Of a DNA stretch of 60,045 nucleotides, positions 1 through 7,298 are shown piece after piece (position 1 is the stretch's first letter; the number at the start of each line of letters is the position of its first letter). Made by a program: the position numbers and the translations under genes. The notes below the pieces were generated by a model, which ran no database searches, was not told the DNA's origin, and saw nothing but the letters and a program-made list of their open reading frames with translations. Location: positions 1 to 60,045 of the IMG/VR virus record IMGVR_UViG_3300034196_000061. One strand, written 5' to 3'. This stretch comes from a virus.

Positions 1-306
1 CTGGTTTTTAACCTTGTCCAGCATTTTGGCCATAAGCTTTGCGCGGGACAGGGTTACGCTGTGAACGTCGATATAGCTGACGTCGATAATGTTGAACTTT
101 CCGTCGTACTCGCTGACATATCCGTCAAGGCAAAGCCCGTCTAGCTCACGTTCGTCTGACCAATCGCTGCCGGATGGATTGGTGGGGAACGCAAATCCCT
201 TGCCGCGGATCATGGCGTTTACGCGAATTGTCGTGGTCCCGTAGGACTCTTTCAGGTTTATCATCAGGCCGACAGTGTTGCCGTCGTACTTTTCAGCCTT
301 GGCCAT
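1..306 (-). CDS. Conserved phage/plasmid hypothetical protein, N-terminal part cut by the window edge
   Basis: An ATG at 306 opens a leftward frame of 102 residues (MAKAEKYDGN...) that runs off the window at base 1 without a stop. The end of the window (59786-60045, same strand) holds the matching C-terminal part without a start. Merging the 2-base 'ct' shared by both ends gives one 187-residue protein. Its shape, a beta-rich front half followed by a helical segment with many Lys, Arg and Glu, resembles an uncharacterised family common near DUF932 genes on plasmids and phages. This resemblance is recalled, not searched. Function unknown. Confidence 0.75.
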   Translation of the reverse strand, partial: MAKAEKYDGNTVGLMINLKESYGTTTIRVNAMIRGKGFAFPTNPSGSDWSDERELDGLCLDGYVSEYDGKFNIIDVSYIDVHSVTLSRAKLMAKMLDKVKNQ

Positions 307-354
307 CGGGTTTGCTTTCTCGGTTGGGTTGGGGGTGTGGTTGGACTCGCAGAA

Positions 355-612
355 TTACTCGGCAACGGGCCAATCGGGATCGGGGAGGATGCAGGCGGCT
401 TTGAAAGCCTTGGGTTTCATCATGGGTTTCGCGCGGATCAAAGCCTCCCGGGCCTCGTCCATGGTGGCGAACCTGTCCGCACGTTGCAGGGAACCTGCCC
501 ACGTCTTGCCGCGAAGGAACCACGACATGGGGTCGTCAGGATTCCCCGTGCTGCAAACGATGAACGGTCGCGCGGTCGGGCGAGATGGCGGCTTAGTCGG
601 ATCGTCTGTCAT
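355..612 (-). CDS. Small hypothetical protein
   Basis: An 85-residue protein with an ATG start at 612. It is Pro/Arg-rich at the front and carries a central aromatic stretch (FLRGKTWAGSLQ) followed by a helix (MDEAREALIRAK). The pattern of an aromatic-rich strand, then 'RFATMDEA', is typical of short single-domain phage proteins, but I do not recognise a named family. A GTATAC-N3-GTATAC element sits 46-60 bp ahead of the start, so this gene probably heads its own transcription unit. Confidence 0.7.
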   Translation of the reverse strand: MTDDPTKPPSRPTARPFIVCSTGNPDDPMSWFLRGKTWAGSLQRADRFATMDEAREALIRAKPMMKPKAFKAACILPDPDWPVAE

Positions 613-657
613 GGGGTGGGCTTTCCCTGGGTTTGGGGTGGTGCGTCGGTCCGGAAG

Positions 658-672
658 GTATACTTAGTATAC
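658..672. promoter_or_regulatory. Operator-like element GTATAC-TTA-GTATAC
   Basis: Two GTATAC hexamers are spaced 9 bp apart. The full element is the perfect inverted repeat GGTATAC-TTA-GTATACC. It lies 46 bp upstream of the leftward gene starting at 612. The same arrangement recurs before at least six other leftward units in this window. Confidence 0.65.
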
Positions 673-704
673 CCTCGGGACGCAATAGGGGTGTGGGGAT
701 TTCT

Positions 705-1064
705 TTAGGCTTTGGCTTCGGATTTCTTCCGCTTGCCTCGGAATATCATCCCCGGGCCGGCGGTTCGGCCGGTGTAGGTCGCGCCGTCAACCGTCGCAAT
801 CGCCTGCGACATGGTGTCGCTGTATAGGCAATTTCTAAGCGGCCACGTCGCGGTTATCGTGATCTTTCCGATTATGTTCCCGTGCCAATCGGTCAGGTTG
901 TAGCGGTTGTGACAAAGCTTGGCCCCAACGTAGGCGATGCAATGGTCTGGCGTGATCTGAGCTCCGCCGGATTCGAAGGTGTTTCCGTTGGGGCCGGTTA
1001 TGGTGCAGTTGGTTTCGATGAACGGGAGCGGGGCGGCTTCGGTTGCAGTCGTGATCTCGGCCAT
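705..1064 (-). CDS. Hypothetical protein
   Basis: A 119-residue protein with an ATG start at 1064. The middle is rich in Thr, Gly and Asn, with short beta-like segments and four Cys residues. The tail is basic (FRGKRKKSEAKA). It follows a 30-residue membrane peptide by 4 bp and belongs to the same leftward run. No family recognised. Confidence 0.65.
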   Translation of the reverse strand: MAEITTATEAAPLPFIETNCTITGPNGNTFESGGAQITPDHCIAYVGAKLCHNRYNLTDWHGNIIGKITITATWPLRNCLYSDTMSQAIATVDGATYTGRTAGPGMIFRGKRKKSEAKA

Positions 1065-1068
1065 GATG

Positions 1069-1161
1069 TCAGCCCCCGATGAACGAAGTTAGGGCCAAAA
1101 AGAGAAGGATGGTTGCCGCACCTGCCGCGGCTTGCAGGGTGGCCCGGGTTGCGTCGGTCAC
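1069..1161 (-). CDS. 30-residue single-pass membrane peptide
   Basis: A GTG at 1161 opens a 30-residue frame ending in TGA at 1069. The sequence starts VTDATRATLQ and continues into a hydrophobic segment (AAGAATILLFLALTSFIGG). It fills the otherwise empty gap between its neighbours, starting 1 bp after one stop and ending 4 bp before the next ATG. That fit is the main reason to call it. Likely a small inner-membrane peptide of unknown role. Confidence 0.5.
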   Translation of the reverse strand: MTDATRATLQAAAGAATILLFLALTSFIGG

Positions 1162-1162
1162 G

Positions 1163-1423
1163 TTACGCAACCTTGTGCGCAACGTAGTCGATTACTTCGA
1201 CTCCGGAGTAGGACGAATGGTGCAGCGTGCCTTGCCATGTGAAGTAGGACTCGCCTTCCGTGCTGACGATGTGGAGTCCCTCGGCCTCAAGGTAGGCGCA
1301 AAATTCGTCGTAGTCGGCCTTGTCGGTTGCGTCGTTGTCGTAGTCAAAGCCGGACTCGTCGCCATTGATAAGAGCGCAAGCCCAATAGACGGGGGCCGTG
1401 ATCGTCTCAACCTGTATGGCCAT
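1163..1423 (-). CDS. Conserved accessory protein, resembles DUF6926 family
   Basis: An acidic 86-residue protein with an ATG start at 1423, one base after the preceding stop. The opening pattern (ITAPVYWACALINGDESG, then an Asp-rich stretch) matches what I recall of the DUF6926 family, short plasmid and phage proteins often found beside DUF932 genes. The family assignment is from memory and needs a profile search. Function unknown. Confidence 0.7.
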   Translation of the reverse strand: MAIQVETITAPVYWACALINGDESGFDYDNDATDKADYDEFCAYLEAEGLHIVSTEGESYFTWQGTLHHSSYSGVEVIDYVAHKVA

Positions 1424-1424
1424 T

Positions 1425-2210
1425 TCAGATCACCATGCCGAACAAGGTCACGACGCTTTCGCCGGTCACGAGGGCGGTTGCCATTGCGGCTGTCGTCGCG
1501 GACACCGCAAACGCCGCGACTGCACCGGTTGCCGCCTGGGTGACGCTCGCGACGGCGCGGCCAAACTTGCGCCAGACGCTGACAGTCGCGGGCTTGGCGG
1601 TTGCCGGCGCGGCGGGCTCGGCGACAGGAGCGGGAGCGGCGGGGAGCTCGGCGGGGAGCTCAGCGGGAGCGGTCGCCGCGGGCTTGCGGCTTACGCGGAT
1701 GTTCGTGCAACCATGGTCCGAAAGCATTCCGGAAATAGCGGCTTCAGGTGTGGCGTAATCCTTTGAGCAACCATACACCGCCATGAAAGCCGAGTACTTT
1801 CCGTCGCGGCATGAAACCCGGGCCGTTGCATCCGTCGCGGCGTACTTCGCGACAGTGTGGTTAGCGTTCACGATGAACGTTTCGTCCGGAACGTAAGCCG
1901 AAACCGGGGGGAGCTCGGCGGGGGCGGCTTCGATCGCCTTCCATCCGCCACTTCGCATCCAACCGAAACCATCGCGGAAAGCCTCGGCGATTGCGGCACG
2001 AAGGGCCAGCTTGTGATCTTCGCGGATCGTGCGGAAAGCTGCGCCGGAGCGGACCCGGAGCTCCGTCGTGATCGTGCCATCCTGATAACCGGTCACGGTC
2101 GCGAAGTAGACCTTGCCGCTGTCGGAAATTGCTGCGGTCTGCGCCGAAATGCGACGATCGGAACCATCCGCAATTTTGGTCGCCGCTTCGAAGGTAATCA
2201 GGGTGGACAT
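1425..2210 (-). CDS. Hypothetical protein with Pro/Ala linker and hydrophobic C-terminus
   Basis: A 261-residue protein with an ATG at 2210, preceded by a weak AGAGAAAGA. Residues 1-100 form a mixed globular part; residues 100-165 have Cys and Tyr and resemble a second small domain. A Pro/Ala/Glu linker follows (about 170-205). The last 50 residues are Ala/Thr/Val-rich and hydrophobic enough for one or two membrane segments. A triple GTATAC element lies 45 bp upstream. No family recognised. Confidence 0.65.
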   Translation of the reverse strand: MSTLITFEAATKIADGSDRRISAQTAAISDSGKVYFATVTGYQDGTITTELRVRSGAAFRTIREDHKLALRAAIAEAFRDGFGWMRSGGWKAIEAAPAELPPVSAYVPDETFIVNANHTVAKYAATDATARVSCRDGKYSAFMAVYGCSKDYATPEAAISGMLSDHGCTNIRVSRKPAATAPAELPAELPAAPAPVAEPAAPATAKPATVSVWRKFGRAVASVTQAATGAVAAFAVSATTAAMATALVTGESVVTLFGMVI

Positions 2211-2254
2211 CGGCTTGTCTTTCTCTGTTGCTGGTTAATCGGGTAGTGGCATTG

Positions 2255-2278
2255 GTATACCGTGTATACTCGGTATAC
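2255..2278. promoter_or_regulatory. Triple GTATAC operator-like element
   Basis: Three GTATAC hexamers at 2255-2260, 2264-2269 and 2273-2278, each 9 bp from the next. This is the longest version of the dispersed motif and lies 45-68 bp upstream of the leftward start at 2210. Confidence 0.65.
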
Positions 2279-2474
2279 CGTTAATCACAAACCCGTGATA
2301 TCGGGGAGGGCGAGGCGGGCGGGCTCGGGCAGGGGGCGGGCTCGGCCGGGCTCGGGCGGCACCGTAAGAGAAAGGACGGGCCGGGACGGGACGGGGAGCT
2401 CAGCGGGCCGATCCCGCGCGTTGCCATGCAACCACACGCTACACGGGAAATGTACTCGGGTTGTTCGCTTCGTG

Positions 2475-2480
2475 TATAAT
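2475..2480 (+). promoter_or_regulatory. Possible -10 box (TATAAT)
   Basis: A perfect TATAAT about 70 bp upstream of the rightward start at 2552. No good -35 hexamer is visible at the usual distance, so it may depend on an activator or be chance. Confidence 0.3.
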
Positions 2481-2551
2481 GTGTGGAATTCGGTTTCCGG
2501 TATTATGGAAAGTCAGGTAGGTTTTTTCCCGGGCCGAAAATCTGAAAGGCG

Positions 2552-2944
2552 TTGCGGTTGTCTACTCCTGCGAAACTCTCCCCGACCGATCCACCGAAAC
2601 AGCGTCGCGGGCGACCACCGGGCCGTGAGAACGCTACGACCGTGTACATCCGGGATATGTGCAAGCAACTCGACTTTGACCCGTTCCGTTGCATGGTTAT
2701 GATCGCACAGAACCTGGAACATCCCGTTAAGGTTCGGGCGCTCTGTGCAATAGAGATAGCCCGGTATCTTGCGCCTTATTACAAGGATACTGACGCAGCG
2801 CGATCGGTTCCGCCTGACAACTCGGGAGTAACCAACGTGTTCGTCTCAGTTGATGACAGGCTGGCGCAATGGCAGGCTCTGAAAGCAAAGCGGGATGGCG
2901 CCACGGTCCCCACGATTGAGGGGAGCGCCGATCCCACAACCTGA
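2552..2944 (+). CDS. Possible small terminase subunit or DNA-binding protein
   Basis: A 130-residue protein starting with TTG at 2552 (a second TTG at 2558 is possible); GAAAGG upstream could serve as ribosome binding site. An N-terminal basic RRGRPPGREN motif resembles an AT-hook and the opening of many small terminases. The helical core (about 30-80) includes PFRCMVMIAQN and AIEIARYLAPYYK, like the 'IAKYIAP' helices of some phage small terminases. The large terminase is 6 kb away on the same strand. Function is inferred from these short patterns only; another DNA-binding role is equally possible. Confidence 0.65.
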   Translation: MRLSTPAKLSPTDPPKQRRGRPPGRENATTVYIRDMCKQLDFDPFRCMVMIAQNLEHPVKVRALCAIEIARYLAPYYKDTDAARSVPPDNSGVTNVFVSVDDRLAQWQALKAKRDGATVPTIEGSADPTT

Positions 2945-3345
2945 TGGGGCTGTGCACAAGGTGCACCTTTTGCAACAAGCGGCGCGCCTAGCAACATCAA
3001 AGGGTTAGCCGTTGCAAAAGGGGTGTGCGGAATAGCAGGAGCGGGACGGGCGGGCACTCGGCCGGGCCGGTCCGGGCTCTGCCTCCCCGACTGCGGAGCG
3101 ACGAGGGCGATCAAGGCAGGGGAGGCTCAGCCGTGATATTCAGGCTTATCGCGGGTGAGCACAGCGAAGGTTGACGGTCGCCGCGCTCGCTCGCCTGCAA
3201 GTTGGCTTGCCTATTGGCGAAACCGCGACAGGCCCCCCCCCACCTTTCCTTCCACCGCGGTCCCATCGTGGAGCGGGCGCTACACTCCCTCGGGACGTGA
3301 GGCGCCGCGGCCAGATCGCCGCCATGACGCACCTGTCGGGTTGGG
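2945..3345. other. Gene-poor region with inverted repeats
   Basis: Overlapping frames exist on both strands but none has convincing composition. Visible structure: GTGCAC-AAG-GTGCAC at 2952-2966, the same 6-3-6 geometry as the GTATAC operators, and an 11-bp perfect inverted repeat CCTTTTGCAAC (2966-2976) / GTTGCAAAAGG (3011-3021). The latter could terminate transcription of the gene ending at 2944. The remainder is G+C-rich. Confidence 0.5.
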
Positions 3346-3597
3346 CTACCAATCCTCGTCAGGCACTCTTCCCAGCACCACAGGTGCTGCCCCGGGGCTG
3401 AGCTCGGCCAAAAAGAAGGCCCGGCAGTCTGACCTCATGGCCCGCCGAAGCCCCCGCGGCACGTCATCCGCCGCCAGCAGACCGACGAAGCTCCGCCCCT
3501 GGTCATAGATCATCCAAGGCCCGGCCGGATCGCTCAGCGGGCGTTGAATCTTGACCACGATCGGCTTTTGGCCCGCCTGCCCACCCTGATTTCCCAT
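3346..3597 (-). CDS. Conserved small hypothetical protein
   Basis: An 83-residue protein with an ATG start at 3597. After a Gly/Gln-rich opening it has a compact beta-like core (IVVKIQRPLSDPAG, then WMIYDQGRSFVGLL) and an aromatic-rich end (RAFFLAELSPG). I recall similar 'PIVVKVQRPL' proteins of unknown function in alphaproteobacterial genomes and phages; not checked by search. It lies alone, 340 bp beyond the helicase gene on the same strand. Confidence 0.7.
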   Translation of the reverse strand: MGNQGGQAGQKPIVVKIQRPLSDPAGPWMIYDQGRSFVGLLAADDVPRGLRRAMRSDCRAFFLAELSPGAAPVVLGRVPDEDW

Positions 3598-3940
3598 CCG
3601 CCATCCCCCAAAAATCCCAGCGCCGCCGCCATTTTTTCAGCGTTTTCGTTCCGACACATCCACGAACATGTTACACTTTGCCTAACACTCCCTTCTATCA
3701 CTCCCGGAAAACACCTATAACCCTTTGATGTTACTACCTCTTATTCCCCATAAGTGTCTAAGTGATAGAAGTGATAGGGTATGGAGGAAGGAACGGAACT
3801 GGCAGAGGGGTGCAGGAAGCGCCCACCGGGTGTGCGCAACCACAAAAGTATACGGAATATACAAACACGAAATACCAGTTCGGGACATTTATGGAAGTTG
3901 CCCACCACTATCACTCTATCACTTCCTCGTGTCGGTATCG
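3598..3940. other. A+T-richer intergenic region, candidate origin or control site
   Basis: No gene seen. The region downstream of the helicase gene is distinctly A+T-rich compared with its flanks. It holds five of six copies of the octamer CTATCACT/AGTGATAG and one degenerate GTATAC pair at 3848-3862. Confidence 0.6.
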
Positions 3941-4004
3941 TTAGAACACGTCCTGCGACTCCAAAGACTTAGCGGACCATTTCCAGCCCTTCGGAGAGTG
4001 ATAG
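3695..4004. repeat. Six-copy octamer cluster CTATCACT/AGTGATAG
   Basis: Copies lie at 3695-3702 (CTATCACT), 3761-3768 and 3770-3777 (AGTGATAG, 9 bp period), 3908-3915 and 3916-3923 (CTATCACT, back to back), and 3997-4004 (AGTGATAG, inside the helicase 3' end). About one copy of any octamer is expected in the whole window. The mix of tandem and opposed copies beside a primase/helicase operon suggests initiator or repressor binding sites. Confidence 0.65.
3848..3862. promoter_or_regulatory. Degenerate GTATAC pair
   Basis: GTATAC-GGA-ATATAC with the 9 bp period of the dispersed operator. It is 250 bp upstream of the leftward start at 3597, further than at the other sites, so its role is less certain. 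Confidence 0.35.
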
Positions 4005-5254
4005 CGGGGCCGCCCGTCGAGCAAAGGTCCTTTGGTCCAGCCCAGGCGGCGGAGGATTTTGACGATCCGGTTGCTGTCGGCGCGGGTGTGTCGCGACAGT
4101 TCAAGCCCGAGGCATTCGGCGCCGATGGCCTGGATCGTGACCTGGGTTGACGGCGGGATGTCGCTAAGCCATTGGTTGATAACGCTTTCCCAGGCGTCTT
4201 CGCAAAACCGGCCCGCCTGTTGGGGCGCGATGTGCTCGGCTTCGAACTCGCGGGTTGGATACCAGTGGTCGCCGAGCCGGTATCGGGCGAGCGCCTCGGC
4301 GAAGAGTTGTTCCCGGTCGCGGCGGAGCCCGGAGAGGTCGATGATGCCGCACAGGATTGGCCAGTACCGCCGCGCGCCCGTCTCGTCGTGCAGGTACGAC
4401 TCTTTGTTGGTGGTTCCAACGAACACGCATTGTCGTGGGGCGATGATATCTCGCCGGGCATATGGCGGCCGGTAGCGTTCTTCCCGGCGAGACAGAAAGC
4501 TCTTCAGAGATTCCGAATCCGCGTTGCTCATGGCCGACAATTCGGAAACTTCGATCAGCAGCTTGCCGGAAAGGTGTTGACTCAAATCCTTTCCACCATG
4601 TCGAATGTCCGGAAGAGAGTCAGAGAAATAGTCTCGTGTTGCCAGGATTTCGCACAGCGTGCTTTTGGCCGCTCCCTGCGGCCCCTCAATCACCACCATG
4701 TTGTCAACTTTGCACCCCGGCTCATATATCCGCGCCACCATCGACAGGAGGAACATCTTGCCGACGCCGCGCGAATACGGCGTCGAGACAACGCCGGCAT
4801 AGGTTGAAAGCCAATCGTCAAGCCGCGGAACGCCGTCCCACACCAACCCGTCGAGCCAATCACGAACCGGGTGAAACTTGTTGGCCGCGGCATGGACTTC
4901 CACGGCTTGGTGGCAAACGTCCTGGCCGATCGTCGGCATGGCGTTGATTTGGAGCCATTCTTGAATGGCCCCGATGTCGATATCTGTAATCGGCCGGATG
5001 ACAAAGGGTTTGGGCTCAAAGCGTGCGCGGTACGGAAGGGGCCGCAGGAGCACGGTGCAGCGCTGCATGTCGTCAAAGCCTATGCGGCCTTTGAGAGACG
5101 GAGCGGAACGTAAAGCAATCAGCACGTTTGAAAGTGAGTTGCGGGGACCTTCGCGTGTGGTTGCCAGGAGCGAGGTCCAGTGCACCGGCCCGGCGGGTAC
5201 TGCGGTGTTGTCCACCACGAGCTCCGGGCGGGGCCATTCCGGTTCGTCGGTCAT
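3941..5254 (-). CDS. VapE-type primase-helicase ATPase (SF3-like)
   Basis: A 437-residue protein from the ATG at 5254 (an upstream GTG at 5293 would add 13 residues and overlap the primase stop). A Walker A loop GPQGAAKST lies in the middle, followed by a Walker B-like LLIEVSEL and the C-terminal signature FVGTTNKESYLHDETGARR with YWPI. These mark virulence-associated E (VapE) family helicases, which unwind DNA for phage and satellite replication. The primase-polymerase gene sits immediately upstream, as is usual for this pair. The C-terminal 60 residues form a winged-helix-like tail that could recognise the adjacent octamer cluster (inference). Confidence 0.9.
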   Translation of the reverse strand: MTDEPEWPRPELVVDNTAVPAGPVHWTSLLATTREGPRNSLSNVLIALRSAPSLKGRIGFDDMQRCTVLLRPLPYRARFEPKPFVIRPITDIDIGAIQEWLQINAMPTIGQDVCHQAVEVHAAANKFHPVRDWLDGLVWDGVPRLDDWLSTYAGVVSTPYSRGVGKMFLLSMVARIYEPGCKVDNMVVIEGPQGAAKSTLCEILATRDYFSDSLPDIRHGGKDLSQHLSGKLLIEVSELSAMSNADSESLKSFLSRREERYRPPYARRDIIAPRQCVFVGTTNKESYLHDETGARRYWPILCGIIDLSGLRRDREQLFAEALARYRLGDHWYPTREFEAEHIAPQQAGRFCEDAWESVINQWLSDIPPSTQVTIQAIGAECLGLELSRHTRADSNRIVKILRRLGWTKGPLLDGRPRYHSPKGWKWSAKSLESQDVF

Positions 5255-5276
5255 GTGCGGAGGGGAAGCTGGAGGA

Positions 5277-6089
5277 TCAGCCGCGGCGGGCACCCCGGAA
5301 GGCCGAAGAGATGGTTGCCCGGGACTCGGGGATCGACATGCCGGCTTGCGCTCCGGCGCGCATCAGGCCGTCGCAGGCTTCCGACTCTGAGAGCTCCCCG
5401 GCGTTGACGCGGAGAGCAAGTATAAAGGCCCACCTGTTTAGACATGCGTTTCGTGTCCCTTGTTGAGCGCGAGAAATCGCAGTCAGTGCTCGGGACATTA
5501 TTAAGTCCGCGGCAGGGCTGGACTTCGTTTTGTCGCGGTCAACATAGGGCTGTGCTGGTGGTGGCGCGAGAAGAGACGACAACCAAGGCGGGCAGTCTGG
5601 TGGGGATACTTCCCAGGGGGGTGTCAACCAGATGTAGGGCTTGCGGGTCCTGTGGTGACTAGATGGCGGAATTGTGACGGTAAGGCGACCGCGCCTGGGG
5701 TCAATGCCGGGGAGGGGGCAACCGGCATCCCCCCGGATCACTTCCCCGTTATAACGAAAGAAAATAACCAATCCACCGCCGCCCGTTCTAATTGTTGGAC
5801 GTCGCGGTAGAATACCATGTATACTCACGAGCGAAGCCATGGCGGCAATACCGTCGTGTTTATGCTCGCCACCCGGCACGTCCAAATCCAAAGCAAAGAT
5901 GCCGGACCCCTCCATCCGCACACGCCAGTTGCAGCCCGGGAATTCTCGGCTCCATTTACCGAGTATATCAAGATCAGATGTACTCTGATCGTTAGCGCCT
6001 ATGAAGCAAGAGGCGCGAGAACCCGAGTAGCAAGGGTGGATTTTCCATCCAAGTAGCGCGAGATTTTCAACGCAGGTCGGAAGCTTCAT
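5277..6089 (-). CDS. Bifunctional DNA primase/polymerase (prim-pol) domain protein
   Basis: A 270-residue protein from the ATG at 6089 (MKLPTCVENL), preceded by a GGGGGAAAG ribosome binding site. The prim-pol catalytic pattern is visible: ALDLDVPGG carries the metal-binding DxD, with a later TIRTGGGG and a PGIDPR segment resembling the family's 'GVDVR' step. A proline-rich linker follows, then a helical C-terminal part (SRAQQGTRNACLNRWAFILA) typical of the helicase-contacting tail. It should make primers or short DNA for the VapE helicase encoded next. The gene is divergent from the block beginning at 6156. Confidence 0.88.
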   Translation of the reverse strand: MKLPTCVENLALLGWKIHPCYSGSRASCFIGANDQSTSDLDILGKWSREFPGCNWRVRMEGSGIFALDLDVPGGEHKHDGIAAMASLVSIHGILPRRPTIRTGGGGLVIFFRYNGEVIRGDAGCPLPGIDPRRGRLTVTIPPSSHHRTRKPYIWLTPPWEVSPPDCPPWLSSLLAPPPAQPYVDRDKTKSSPAADLIMSRALTAISRAQQGTRNACLNRWAFILALRVNAGELSESEACDGLMRAGAQAGMSIPESRATISSAFRGARRG

Positions 6090-6155
6090 TATTCTTTCCC
6101 CCAAAGAGGAAATCTGTTTAGTGTAAAACCACCGTGAGGATTAAGGAGAAAGACG

Positions 6156-6473
6156 TTGCAAGTTCAAACGAAGGACGAGACAGGACCCGAGGGGTCAAGC
6201 GCTCCGCAAAGCGTAAACTTGTTTGCTGGCCGCTCTATCAAGGCGCGAGAACCCGAGCGTTCGGGGGTGTTCGTGCCAGGACCGGATACCCTTGCCGCCT
6301 GGGACCAGGGTGTTGCGATCAGCGACGACGATCTGGCCGCCATTGAAGTGTTCTTTGGTTGGATGGTGGGCGCTTGTGAGGCGCTTGGTGAGCGCTACGC
6401 GATGGCGACCACGGCATTCCGCACAGAGCACGACCGGGCGACGCGGATGCAGGGGTATCGCAGCACCCGATAG
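6156..6473 (+). CDS. Hypothetical protein, first gene of the pre-terminase block
   Basis: A 105-residue protein starting at TTG 6156. The start is supported by AAGGAG at 6143-6148, a good distance upstream. The first 40 residues are polar and probably disordered; residues 45-95 are helical (ISDDDLAAIEVFFGWM, then CEALGERYAMATTAF). No family recognised. The divergent gap to the primase gene (6090-6155) must hold both promoters. Confidence 0.7.
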   Translation: MQVQTKDETGPEGSSAPQSVNLFAGRSIKAREPERSGVFVPGPDTLAAWDQGVAISDDDLAAIEVFFGWMVGACEALGERYAMATTAFRTEHDRATRMQGYRSTR

Positions 6474-6505
6474 GGGGCGCCGGGGAGGCGGAGGGAGGCG
6501 GAGAG

Positions 6506-6709
6506 ATGCAGCACGTTGACGACATCAACGACCCGGCGGCGCGCGGCCTTGCTGCCGAGTTTCAGGCGTACGTGGAGGGTGTGGAGGCGTCGGCCAGGGT
6601 TGCCGAGGCGGCGATTTGCGAGGCCGGCGGGAACGGCAAGGAAGCCTCCCGAATGGGCAGGCGCATTGCCGAAGCCATCCGCGACCTGAAGCTACAGCTT
6701 CCCCGATGA
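6506..6709 (+). CDS. Small helical hypothetical protein
   Basis: A 67-residue protein with ATG at 6506 and a purine-rich ribosome binding site (GGAGGGAGGCGGAGAG). It is almost entirely helical and alternates charged and Ala residues (EGVEASARVAEAAICEAG), consistent with a small helical-bundle protein. Its stop overlaps the next ATG (ATGA). Confidence 0.7.
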   Translation: MQHVDDINDPAARGLAAEFQAYVEGVEASARVAEAAICEAGGNGKEASRMGRRIAEAIRDLKLQLPR

Positions 6710-6882
6710 ACGCGGCGCCGAAGACGTGGGCGAAGGCGGAGGTTGTCGCGCTGATGCTGCAATCCATCCGCGATGTCGGCTTGCAATGCGCGCAGCTAGG
6801 ACAGTCTTACAAAATAGACGATGCGATTGAACAGGTTTACGACGATCTAAACGAGCTCGGCCTGATCGAGCACACGCCATGA
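6706..6882 (+). CDS. Small hypothetical protein
   Basis: A 58-residue protein starting at ATG 6706, which overlaps the preceding stop by 4 bp; this coupling decides the start over the longer frame from 6616. It has two amphipathic helices (AEVVALMLQSIRDVG, and IEQVYDDLNELGLIEH). The next gene again starts inside its stop. Function unknown. Confidence 0.7.
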   Translation: MNAAPKTWAKAEVVALMLQSIRDVGLQCAQLGQSYKIDDAIEQVYDDLNELGLIEHTP

Positions 6883-7298
6883 GCTCGGCCATCGAAGCGA
6901 TCTGTCACCATGTGGACGCCTGGGTTGCGATTTTGGAGAACCGGCTTGCGTTGCTGTCGGATCAGCATCCCGACCCTGACGGCACGGTCAGCGCCGAACG
7001 CAGCTACGTGCAGCACGAGCTTGACGCCATGCGCGCCCACATGGCCGAGCTTTTGAGCGACAGCCCGCCGGAGCCCGGCGCCCGGCCGTACCGTAGACTC
7101 GCGGAATCCGGGTTTTTCTTTTTGGCCCATATCCTCCGGGCGCACTGCTTCCGGCGGCCCAACCACGCTTTTGACATGGAGGCTTTCGCGCCCGAGGCGC
7201 GGGAGTTTTTGAGTGAGCCGGGCAAGCGCCTGTACGACGCCTGCGCGGCGATGGCCGCCTGCGAAAGACGCAACACCGAAACGGGGATCATGCAATGA
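6879..7298 (+). CDS. Hypothetical helical protein
   Basis: A 139-residue protein coupled to both neighbours by 4-bp overlaps. It is mostly helical with regular heptads near the front (IEAICHHVDAWVAILENRL), then a His/Cys/Phe-rich segment (FFFLAHILRAHCFRRPNHAF). No recognised domain. Confidence 0.72.
   Translation: MSSAIEAICHHVDAWVAILENRLALLSDQHPDPDGTVSAERSYVQHELDAMRAHMAELLSDSPPEPGARPYRRLAESGFFFLAHILRAHCFRRPNHAFDMEAFAPEAREFLSEPGKRLYDACAAMAACERRNTETGIMQ

Larger units (their letters stand above)
2211..2551. other. Intergenic control region with G-rich tract
   Basis: No convincing gene. The region holds a triple GTATAC element (2255-2278) facing the leftward gene, a G-rich stretch at about 2304-2400 with repeated GGGCTCGG, and a TATAAT at 2475-2480 facing rightward. 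It separates the leftward accessory array from the rightward gene at 2552. Confidence 0.6.

Noticed and set aside
2944-2991. 15-residue frame with CTRCTFC
   Set aside because: Too short, and only the TGATG overlap supports it; the region is better described as structured intergenic DNA.
3111-3508. Overlapping frames on both strands near 3.2 kb
   Set aside because: Arg/Pro/Ser-rich composition in every frame and no coupling to neighbours; none is better than the others.
5810-5824. GAATAC-CAT-GTATAC inside the primase gene
   Set aside because: Degenerate and within coding sequence, far from any start codon.
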